This document shows positions 21,204-30,451 of a DNA stretch of 64,000 nucleotides, piece by piece. The stretch's first letter is position 1; every line of letters begins with the position of its first letter. A program made the translations under genes and the position numbers. The notes beneath the pieces were generated by a model that was not told the origin of the DNA, searched no databases, and saw only the letters and a program-made list of their open reading frames with translations. Source of the DNA: Mikania micrantha (taxonomy: Eukaryota > Streptophyta > Magnoliopsida > Asterales > Asteraceae); assembly GCA_009363875.1 (NCBI GenBank), contig CM018687.1, positions 23,319,764 to 23,383,763 of the forward strand, written 5' to 3'.

Positions 21204-21956
21204 GTTTGGTGAGGTTATACACTACAATTTCAAAGAATTCAAGCAATTGAAGATTTAAAGACATTTGATGGATCAAATTCTTTCTTCTTGATTGATTTTA
21301 TGGTGATTTGAGACTGTTTTCATCATCAATTGTTGTTGAATTACAACAATTGAAGTTTTGGAGGTGGTTTGGTAGAGATTTGGAAGGATTTTTTGAAGTT
21401 TTGGAAGGTTTCCCGCCCAAAATTTTCAAAATCTGCGCTATAGGTTCGTGGGACGAACCTGTGACTTGCTGAACACAAAGGTTCGCTGTTTGAAGGTTTT
21501 TCAGAGGGTTCATTTGATAGTTCACTGAAGGTTCGGCAGAGGTTCGGCAAGAGTTCGGCGAAGGTTCGGCAAAGGTTCTGTCAAGGTTCGGCAAGTTTGG
21601 GTGATAGTTCGTCAAAGGTTCGCTGCTTACTGTTCATAGTTCGGCTGAGGGTTGACTTGAACTAAAGGTTCGCCAGTTTCTTGGTTCGTCTGTGCAAAGG
21701 TTCGTGAGTTTCAAGGTTCGCTGTTCAAAGGTTTGCAGCTCAAAGGTTCACTGTTCAAAAGACAAATTTTGTCCATAGGTTCGGCTGAGGTTCGTCTGAA
21801 GGTTCGGATAAGACAAATTTTAGTCCATAGGTTCGGCTGAGGTTCGTCTGTAGGTTCGGCTAAGACAAACTTTTGTCTGGAGGTTCGGCCGAGGTTCGTT
21901 TGAGGTTCGGCTAGTGATAATTTTGAAAAGGTTCGCTGCTTATCAACTCAGAAATC
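21204..21956 (+). repeat. Copia 1 leader with GGTTCG word swarm
   Basis: About 750 bp between primer site and gag, with roughly twenty irregularly spaced GGTTCG words (GGTTCGTCTG, GGTTCGGCTG and GGTTCGCTG forms), nearly all in the sense direction. No conserved ORF is seen. Confidence 0.8.
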
Positions 21957-24933
21957 ATGTCCGACATGTACGCGGCAATGGCAAGTCAAAACTCTAAACT
22001 TCAGAGCATCTTAATCAGTGAGACTGAAGTAGGCAGTACAAATAAAGTGCCAAAGCTATTGGATTTAGCTGATTATGACAACTGGAAAGGACGATTTGAG
22101 ACTCATCTCAATGGCACAGATACAAACTTATAGGAAAGAATCTTATCTCCTTATGAGAGACCAAGGGTAGTTGGTACTGATTTGTTTCAACTCTTGGAAA
22201 GATTGGATGTAGATGAGCGGAAAAAGTATGACTCAGAGAAGAAAGCTTATTGGTTATTGAATCAAGCCATTCCCAATCAAATTCTGCATCAGTTTGATGA
22301 ACACAAGACTGCTTACAGTCTTTGGAATGCATTAAAGGCAAGAATTGAAGACAACACTAATCTGAAGAAAATGAAGGCTACTGACATCAGAAAGGAGTTT
22401 GAGAATTTCAACATCATCGGAAATGAAACTTTAGATGCCTTAATTACCAGATATAGACACTTGTTGACTGAAGTGAGGAAATATGGCATTGAGTATTCAG
22501 AGGATGAGAAGATTGATTGTTTGGCTGATGCATTACCTGATAAATGGAACTCCTTGGTACTCATACTGAGAGAAAACCTACCTGGATTGACATTGGTAGA
22601 GTTTATTCAGAAACTGGAAGAACAAGAAATGAAGGACAAACGTAAAGCGAGATGGGTAAATGTCACACAAGATCCTTTCTTGTATGGTGGATCAGTTGCA
22701 ACACCTCCTGCTGCATCTGCGAAGATACAGGCTGCTTTCGTGTCTAGAACTTCTGAAACTACTCAGAGTTCTTCGGTGCCTACAAGTTCTAGTTCACACT
22801 GTCCTATCAATGAGAAAAAGTCTGAGTCTACATCACCTCCAGTGCAGCTTAACACAACAAATTTGGGAAAAGTGACAGTTGAAGCTGTTAAAGATCATAT
22901 GTCTATTTTGTCGTGTGTAGTGAGTGCTTATGATGAACAGGTGGCTGGAAGAATTGGAAATGCAAATCTGACATTTGAAGATTATGCACAGATTGATGAG
23001 GATGAGATGGAGTTGATAGATACGCAGTGGGCGTTGGCGAGTGTTATTCGCAGAATTAATCGATATGAGAAGAAAACTGGGAAGAAATTCACCTTTGACC
23101 GGAACACAAAGTTTGGATTTAATCCAAAATCTACACAGTGTTATAACTGTGGGGAACATGGTCATTTTGCATGAGAGTGCAAGAATCCCAAGAAGCAAGG
23201 AAATCTGAATCCTTTCAAGCCAAGAGAAGATAATCAGAAGAAGAAAGAGAAATCTGAGGAATCATCTTCTAAAGCACTTGTGAGTCAAACTGATGAAGGT
23301 TATGACTGGGGTATTAAGTATGATGATCTTATGGGTGCTTTCATGGCTTCTTTGGAAGAAGAATCAGGGAAAGGAAAAGAGAAGGTTGATGAGATGACTG
23401 AGGTACACAGTGACTTGTATGAGATGATAGATAGACTCAAAGAGATGAACTCACAGTTAACTTCTGATCTGCGAGTATGCACAGAAGCAAACAAGAAATT
23501 GATTTCAAAAGAAAAGGCTTTTGATAAGAAGATAATTGATCTTAGTAAAGAGAATGAAGATTTAAAAATCAAGGTTTTACAGAATAACCACGTTGTTTCT
23601 GTGCATCTGGATTCAGTTCAGAAGTTGAAAGTAGAGTTGTCAGCTGCATAGCTGAAGCTGAGTTGAACAAAGCCAAGCTTGAGAATTATCAGAATTCCGC
23701 GTATGTCATTGATCATTTTGCGCCTATGCAAAGATCGCGTGATAGTTCTGGGATTGGTTTTCATGCTGTACCACCTCCTTCTAGCCGGATTTAGAAGTTG
23801 ATCCTATTTCATTAAAAGAGAGTGGTTATGATCATGAGAGTGATTTTGTTGACTATGATGCTCCTGTCATCGAGGACATCACTGATTTAGAATATCCAGA
23901 TGATATTCTAAGAATGATTGGTCATCAACAAGCTAATACTGTTGAAAAGAATAGTCCAGTTTTTCAGAAATCAAAATCTGAAGTAAAATCAGCTGAGAAA
24001 ACAGTGGCTAAACAAAAGTCTGTTTCCAAATCAAATCTAAAAGTCAAGACTGCTTCTGCTATCAAGCCAATTGTGTTTGTTGAGTCTTCAACTACACAAA
24101 AAGGAGAGTCAAGCAAAGTTTTTCAAAAACAAGAGAAATTTTCTAAAAAGATTGACAAGAAGTTTGTCAAAGTTGTTGACAAGGTTAACCAAAGTGGGGT
24201 TGGAAACAAGGGCAAATCAAAGATTTATCAAAAGAATGACAAAATTAAAGCCACTGGTTTGAAGATCAAGAGTTTATCTCCATCTGTAGCATCCAAATCT
24301 TGGGATTTATCTAAGGGGTGTGATGAAAAGCCAAAGAATGTATCGTCAAGGAAATGCTACAGATGCGGGAAAGTGGGTCATGTCATCGCTGATTGTGCTT
24401 TGGACAATTGTAACAGATTTCATACTTTTACTCCACGAGAAACACGAAAGTGTTTCACTTATGGAGGAAAAGGGCATATTTCTGTTAATTGTCCAAATCA
24501 CAAAGTCAAGAAGAAAACTTTTGTCAATGATAGTCGAGTGATTCATTCAAGTGGGAATCCTAGGAGGGTAAAGCCTAGTGAGGAAGAGATGAGAATTCTC
24601 AGGAAATTTGATCCTGAGTGTGTCTGGGTCAAGGACGAAAAATTTCATAAAAGACAAGTTTTTGATAATCAATAAAAAGGTAAAAGAGTTTTGAAAAGGT
24701 CATCATCTGATGATGAATTTTATGATAATTTTCCTCCTAAAAGATTTTCAAAACAAAATACTACTTCTAATTTTTTTTGGAAATCCGGACACAGGTTAGG
24801 TGATAAATTTGGTGTGAGCAATGATGAATGCTTGGAAGATGGGTCTTCAAGTAGTTCATCGAGATCGAACGGCAAGAGGCTGTTCAGGGAGACTCAACGC
24901 CGGAATGGCGGGAGTCATCCCTTTTGGTACTGA
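21957..24933 (+). pseudogene. Copia 1 gag (long, three zinc knuckles, broken)
   Basis: Starts at ATG 21957 (MSDMYAAMASQNSK). The N-terminal UBN2-type gag domain contains a TAG at 22131-22133 where Trp is expected (TNL*ERI). It stays open to a TGA at 23172-23174 inside the first zinc knuckle (CYNCGEHGHFA then EC). A coiled coil follows (about 23390-23650), then two frame changes between 23640 and 23800. A basic region and knuckles CYRCGKVGHVIADC (24355-24396) and CFTYGGKGHISVNC (second Cys now Tyr) come next. A stop at 24673 precedes the last open piece (24691-24933). Length and layout match Sirevirus Gag. Two of the stops are C-to-T type. Confidence 0.88.
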
Positions 24934-24961
24934 TCATATTTTGTTTTAATTTATGGTGTAG

Positions 24962-27900
24962 GTGGCATTCACGGGCCATATCAATAGTCGATGGATTGTT
25001 GATAGTGGATGTTCACGGCACATGACGGGAGAGATCAGTTTGTTGAAAGATTTTCGGGAGATGCATGGATGTTATGTTAACTTTGTAGGCGACAAAGGTA
25101 GTCACATTACCGGGTGTGGTAGTTTGACTAACGGTAAAGTTTCATTTGACAATGTGAATTACTGCAAAGAGTTAACTAATAATCTTTTGAGTGTGTCGCA
25201 GATAAGTGATAAAGGTTATAAGGTTTTGTTTGATGAGAAGAAATGCTATGTGCTCAAACAAGGAATTCAGATTCCTGATGACTGGATTCTGATGACTGCG
25301 GACATGAGTAAAGATTTGTATGTGTTGGACATGGCGAAGGCGGAGACGGTTAATAAAGTTGAGACGTGTTTGGTGTCGAAGGCCATAGAACAGGATACTC
25401 GGTCTTGGCACAGGAGAATGGGTCACATACACATCAGAAAGATGAATCATCTTGTACACAATCACTTGGTTGATGGTGTACCAGTTAAACATTTCAAATT
25501 ACTTGATGTGTGTGTTTCGTGTAAGAAAGGCAAACAGAAACGGAGGTCACTTAAGTCTAAAACAGTCTTTTCTATTGATAAACCTCTAGAACTTCTTCAC
25601 ATGGATCTGTTTGGACCGATTAATGTGAAAAGTATTGGGGGTGAATCATATTGTTTTGTAGTGACCGATGATTTTTCAAGATTTTCATGGGTTATGTTCT
25701 TAAAATTTAAATCTGAAAGTTATGAAAATTTTGTGTTGCTTGTGAACAGATTGGAAACTTTGTACAAGTTGAGGGTTAGGCGTGTTCGATCAGACAATGG
25801 GACAGAATCTAAGAATCAGAACATGGAAGCATTCTGTGATTCAAAGGGCATCCAACATCAATTTAGTGCACCGTATGAACCTCAGATGAACGGTGTAGCT
25901 GAAAGGAAGAATCGTACATTGATAGAGTCTGCTCGGACGATGCTTGCTGATTCAAAGCTGCCAATTACATTCTGGAGTGAAGCCGTAGCGACCGCCTGTT
26001 TTACTCTCAACCGAGTGTTGATTGTCAAGAGACATAATAAGACTTGCTATGAACTTCTTCAGAATCGAAAACCAAATTTGGAACACTTGGAACCTTTTGG
26101 GGCTCCATGTACCATGCTTAAGAAAGATGCTAAATTCAACTCTAAAGTTGAAGAAGGTTTCTTTCTTGGCTACAGCCTACCCAATAAACGTGTGTTTAAC
26201 AAACGCACGGGTGTTGTGGAACTCTGGTATAACGTGGATGTTCAACGACATACACCTATACCTGAAGGCAAAGGTCCAAATTGGCTTTTCGATTATGATA
26301 AACTATTTGAATCTTTTAATTTGTCTCCTCATGTTACTGATGATGAAATTTCCTTGCAGATGTTATATGATTTACAAAATTCTGAAGATCCAGGAATCTC
26401 TCATCTAGTTGAAGATACTCATCCAACAAGGGAAGGCACTTCTGAAGTAGTTAATGATGATTGGTCATCGGAGGATGATCAGAATATTTTTGAAGATGTT
26501 GTTTCTCAAGATCAAGATGAAGATCAGAACATCACAAATCTTGATCATGGTGTTGGAGTCCCGCAAGTGCCAGTGTCCAGAGTACATGTGGATCACCCTG
26601 TGAAGCAGATCATTGGAGATCCGTCTGTTGGAGTACAGACGAGGCGTCAGATTACAAACGAAGAGAGTTTGTCTGTAAAGTTGGAGCGAAATCATGTGAC
26701 TCAAGAGTTATGGATGCATTCTGCATTCGTTTCTCAGATTGAGCCTAAATCTGTAACTGAAGCCCTGCGTGAGCCTGCCTGGGTGGAGGCCATGCAAGAG
26801 GAGCTTAATCAGTTTCAGAAACTGGGAGTTTGGCATTTAGTGGATTTGCCAAAAGGTGAGAAGAAGATTGGCACCAGGTGGGTGTTGAAGTGTAAACGAG
26901 ACGATAGAGGCGTAATTGTTAGAAACAAGGCGCGTTTGGTTGTCCAAGGGTTCAAACAAATAGAAGGAATTGATTACGATGAGGTGTTTCCACCTGTGGC
27001 GCGGCTTGAAGCAATTAGATTATTTCTATCTTTTGCTGCCCACAAGAAGTTCAAAGTATTCCAGTTGGATGTTAAGTCTGCATTCCTTTATGGGTCATTG
27101 AAGGAGACAGTGTATGTTTGTCAGCCACAGGGCTTTGAGGATCCGATCCACCGGGATCAGGTATACCTTCTGGACAAAGCACTGTATGGTCTTCATCAGG
27201 CTCCTCAAGCTTGGTACGAGACCCTCTCGGCTCACCTTATTGAACACGGGTTTAATAGGGGTCAGATAGACAAAACATTGTTTTATCGGGAAAAGGGCAA
27301 GGACATTCTCCTTGTTCAGATCTATGTTGATGATATCATCTTCGGATCTACTGATGAACAATTGTGTTTGGAATTTAAAGAGGTGATGATTGAGAAGTTT
27401 GAGATGAGTGCTATGTCTGACATCAAGTTCTTTTTGGGTTTACAAATTGATCAGACTGATGATGGCATTTTTATTCATCAGACCAAGTACATTCAAGATG
27501 TGCTAAAGCGATTTAGCATGCTTGATTGTAAACACATTTCCACGCCCATTCAGCCTAATCACGGGATTGAGCCTGATCTTAAGGGGGAGCTAATCGATGC
27601 TACATTATATCGTGGAATGATCGGGAGCTTGATGTATTTGACAGCCTCAAGACCGGATATTGTATTCGCTACAAGTATCTGTGCTCGCTATCAATCAAAG
27701 CCTAAAGTTTCTCATCTGATTGTAGTCAAGAGGATTTTACGCTATTTGAAGGGTACACCAGACACATGTCTGTGGTATCCTAAGGATGAGAACTATACCT
27801 TCCATGCTTATAGTGATTCAGACTATGGAGGATGCAAGACTGATTCCAAATCAACTACTGGAGGTGCTCAGTTTCTGGGGGAGAGATTAGTCTCTTGGCA

Positions 27901-28294
27901 GTGCAAGAAGCAAACATCTGTTGCTACATCTACATGTGAAGCTGAATATGTAGCTACTGCCAGTTGTTGTTCCAAAGTTTTGTGGATACAACAACAGATG
28001 AGAGACTATGGACTGAACTTTCTATCTACCCCGATTCATGTAGATAATGAGGCTGCCATTGCAATTACCAAGAATCCAATGTATCATTCACGTTCCAAAC
28101 ATATTGACATTCGGTTTCATTTCATACGCGATTGCTACGAAAAGAAACTAATTAATGTGGTGAAGATACACACAAACGAGCAAAGGGCAGACCTTCTCAC
28201 CAAGGCTTTTGACAAACAACGTTTTGAGTATTTACTCAAATTAAATGGGATCAGGGTCATGGGTGAGGTAATCAAGAATCAACTTTCTTCGTAA
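24962..28294 (+). CDS. pol: Copia 1 Pol polyprotein (intact, 1110 aa)
   Basis: Uninterrupted Copia Pol in order protease, integrase, reverse transcriptase, RNase H. Protease active site is WIVDSGCSRHMTG (Asp14). The GAG-pre-integrase zinc domain begins WHRRMGH (149) and closes with CVSCKKGK. The integrase catalytic triad is Asp215 (LHMDLFGP), Asp278 (RSDNGTE) and Glu314 (NGVAERKN), with 35 residues between the last two. The RT box is YVDDIIFG at 788-795, preceded by QLDVKSAFLYGSL. RNase H has YSDSDYGG (950), CEAEYVA, VDNEAA and HIDIRFHFIRD. The frame is open from just after a TAG at about 24957; no ATG is near the start, so it is probably made as a fusion with the shifted gag or by reinitiation. 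Every catalytic residue I can check is present. Confidence 0.95.
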   Translation: MAFTGHINSRWIVDSGCSRHMTGEISLLKDFREMHGCYVNFVGDKGSHITGCGSLTNGKVSFDNVNYCKELTNNLLSVSQISDKGYKVLFDEKKCYVLKQGIQIPDDWILMTADMSKDLYVLDMAKAETVNKVETCLVSKAIEQDTRSWHRRMGHIHIRKMNHLVHNHLVDGVPVKHFKLLDVCVSCKKGKQKRRSLKSKTVFSIDKPLELLHMDLFGPINVKSIGGESYCFVVTDDFSRFSWVMFLKFKSESYENFVLLVNRLETLYKLRVRRVRSDNGTESKNQNMEAFCDSKGIQHQFSAPYEPQMNGVAERKNRTLIESARTMLADSKLPITFWSEAVATACFTLNRVLIVKRHNKTCYELLQNRKPNLEHLEPFGAPCTMLKKDAKFNSKVEEGFFLGYSLPNKRVFNKRTGVVELWYNVDVQRHTPIPEGKGPNWLFDYDKLFESFNLSPHVTDDEISLQMLYDLQNSEDPGISHLVEDTHPTREGTSEVVNDDWSSEDDQNIFEDVVSQDQDEDQNITNLDHGVGVPQVPVSRVHVDHPVKQIIGDPSVGVQTRRQITNEESLSVKLERNHVTQELWMHSAFVSQIEPKSVTEALREPAWVEAMQEELNQFQKLGVWHLVDLPKGEKKIGTRWVLKCKRDDRGVIVRNKARLVVQGFKQIEGIDYDEVFPPVARLEAIRLFLSFAAHKKFKVFQLDVKSAFLYGSLKETVYVCQPQGFEDPIHRDQVYLLDKALYGLHQAPQAWYETLSAHLIEHGFNRGQIDKTLFYREKGKDILLVQIYVDDIIFGSTDEQLCLEFKEVMIEKFEMSAMSDIKFFLGLQIDQTDDGIFIHQTKYIQDVLKRFSMLDCKHISTPIQPNHGIEPDLKGELIDATLYRGMIGSLMYLTASRPDIVFATSICARYQSKPKVSHLIVVKRILRYLKGTPDTCLWYPKDENYTFHAYSDSDYGGCKTDSKSTTGGAQFLGERLVSWQCKKQTSVATSTCEAEYVATASCCSKVLWIQQQMRDYGLNFLSTPIHVDNEAAIAITKNPMYHSRSKHIDIRFHFIRDCYEKKLINVVKIHTNEQRADLLTKAFDKQRFEYLLKLNGIRVMGEVIKNQLSS

Positions 28295-28349
28295 TCATTT
28301 TTATTGAATTAACATCAGATTTTTATTTTTTACTTTTGTGTTTTTGTTT

Positions 28350-28364
28350 TTAGGGGGAGAAAAG
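28350..28364 (+). other. Internal polypurine-tract-like site after pol
   Basis: TTAGGGGGAGAAAAG lies about 60 bp after the pol stop. It closely resembles the terminal tract TTTAGGGGGAGTT at 33617. Similar tracts follow the coding part of Copia C and Copia D. Confidence 0.6.
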
Positions 28365-28753
28365 TTTGAAAAATACAAAAACATTAAAAAATCAAAAATA
28401 CAAAAACATAAAAAAATTAAAAATCTGAGAAATTGATTCGACCTAATGAGAAATGATAGCACATTATTTGCATTTGGAAACATATATGTATGTGTTATTA
28501 AAAATTTAATAAATAATTACAAGTATTAAGTATGATATGGAAGTAGGTTTATAACTTAGTTAGGATAAGTTTAATCAAAGTTTTGATTATACTTTATAAG
28601 AAACAGATGCTTAGAATGCAGTACTTAGTTTTGTCCTAAAAGAGTGGTAATTTTTCTGACAAAATGTTCTTGAAAAAAAAAAATCAAAGTATTAGTTTGA
28701 TCATGTGTTTAATTTTTAAAAGAAATTCTGATTTTGTTTTTCTTTTATTTTAG

Positions 28754-28971
28754 TTTAAAGCTGGAACAGTCTTTGCGTATACTTACGTATCGACCTGATT
28801 GTTATAGCTTTAAACAATTCAAATTTGTTTTCTTGGTTCTGATTAAGATTTGGACAATCTCTGCGTATATGAAAATATCGAACTGATTGTTAAAAGCTTA
28901 ATCTTAAATTATTGTTTCGTTCATTTTCTGGATCATTTGAGCATACGTAAGTATCAACCTTGATTCCAAGA
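28754..28971 (+). repeat. Three tandem hairpins with conserved core, Copia 1 spacer
   Basis: Copy a has arms TTTAAAGCT (28754-28762) and AGCTTTAAA (28806-28814), an exact pair. Copy b has arms TTAAGATT (28843-28850) and AATCTTAA (28900-28907). Copy c spans 28927-28971 with weaker arms. The enclosed core contains CTSTGCGTATACTTACG and ATCGACCTGATTG-like wording. The remaining spacer (28365-30451) is AT-rich, then GGTTCG-rich, with no gene. Confidence 0.75.
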
Positions 28972-29516
28972 TTTTGAACAAATTCAAATTGTTTTCTATT
29001 TTGTTATTTTCAAAAAGAAATTCTGCTTTATTTTTGCATGATCAGATTAGTTAAAATTGAAATCATAAGTTTTAAGAACATTTATGTTTGATTAGTTATT
29101 CACAAATTGGGGATGTGTTCAAGTAAATGGATTATTATAAAGTGTTCTCATAATCTTGTTTTAAACTGATTTCTTGACTAAGTGATAAATTTAAAAGGAT
29201 AAGTATACTGACAATCATCTTAGACTTGTAATTTGCAGATAATATTTGAAATAATACAAACAGATGTGTTGAAAATTGTAAAATCATATGATCTCATGTC
29301 AGGATCTTTCTCAAACAAAAAGATTTTATTTTTTAGGATAGTTATTTTTGTTAAATTTGTAGTTTAATTGTTCTAAAAATTTGAAAAACTACAAAAAGAT
29401 TTTAATTTTTCATCTGATGTTAAATCAATAATTTTTGATTATTTGTTTGACTTTGGAATGATTAAACATGAATTTGTTTTGAAATTTAAAGAAAAATTAA
29501 AAAAAATTTTTCGAAA

Positions 29517-30362
29517 GGTTCGTCTGGGTTTGAGAAGGTTCGCTGGTAATGCTTCGTTGGGTAAGGTTCGCTGGTTAGGTTCGCTGGCTAGGTTCGTTAG
29601 CTAGGTTCGCTGACTAGGTTCGGTTACTAGGTTCGTCTGAGATGGTTCGGTGAAATGGTTCGCTGCAAAAGGTTCGCAGCAAAGGTTCGTGAAAGGCTCG
29701 TCTGAAAAGGTTCGTGACATATATATAGAGGGTTCGCCAGAAGGGTTCGTCACTCTCATCTTTTTCACGATTAGCGAACCTGCAAGAAGAGATTTTTCGA
29801 TTTTCATTCTAGAGCATCCCAGAACTTTTTATTGATTTCATTAGATTCAGAATCATCTTGTGATCATTTCTAGGTAGAAATTAATGAATTTGACCGGTTG
29901 ATTTGAGAGATCTGAGTGTTTTAAGGAATTTTAGATCGAACTTGTAAATTGGATTAAAACTGGTTAAAATCTAAAAATTTGGACAAACCATCTTCATTAA
30001 TGTTTTTCATCGGCATGTTTCGAACCTGGGTATATGATTTTTATCATCAAATTCAAAGTTTTTAAAATTTGATTTGAAAAGTGGAAAAGGTTCGCTGATG
30101 AACAGGTTCGTTGTATGAATCTGATAGGTTCGTGGCGAACCTATGTATTTCAAAAGAACCGAACCTTTTGGTCAAGGTTCGTTTGACCAAAAGGGTTCGT
30201 TTGTTTGAAGGTTCATTCATTCTGAGGTTCGTTCATCAGAAGGTTCGTTCATGAAAAGGTTCGTTCATCATAGGTTCGTTCAAAAGGTTTGTCTGATTAA
30301 CAGGTTCGTCTGAATTAGGTTCGCCTAGCATTAGGTTCGTCTAAGAAGATAGGTTCGCTGGT
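29517..30362 (+). repeat. GGTTCG word swarm before the third ORF of Copia 1
   Basis: Dozens of AGGTTCGnnn words (GGTTCGCTGG, GGTTCGTCTG, GGTTCGTTCA) in two clusters, 29517-29760 and 30085-30362. An AT-rich stretch with few words lies between them. The swarm ends about 90 bp before the ATG at 30452. Confidence 0.85.
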
Positions 30363-30451
30363 CTACTTAGGAATTTTTTTTAATTTTTTAATTTTTGTTT
30401 AATTTTTGATTAATATTTTTTTTCTAATTGTTTTTATTTCTAATTGTAGAA

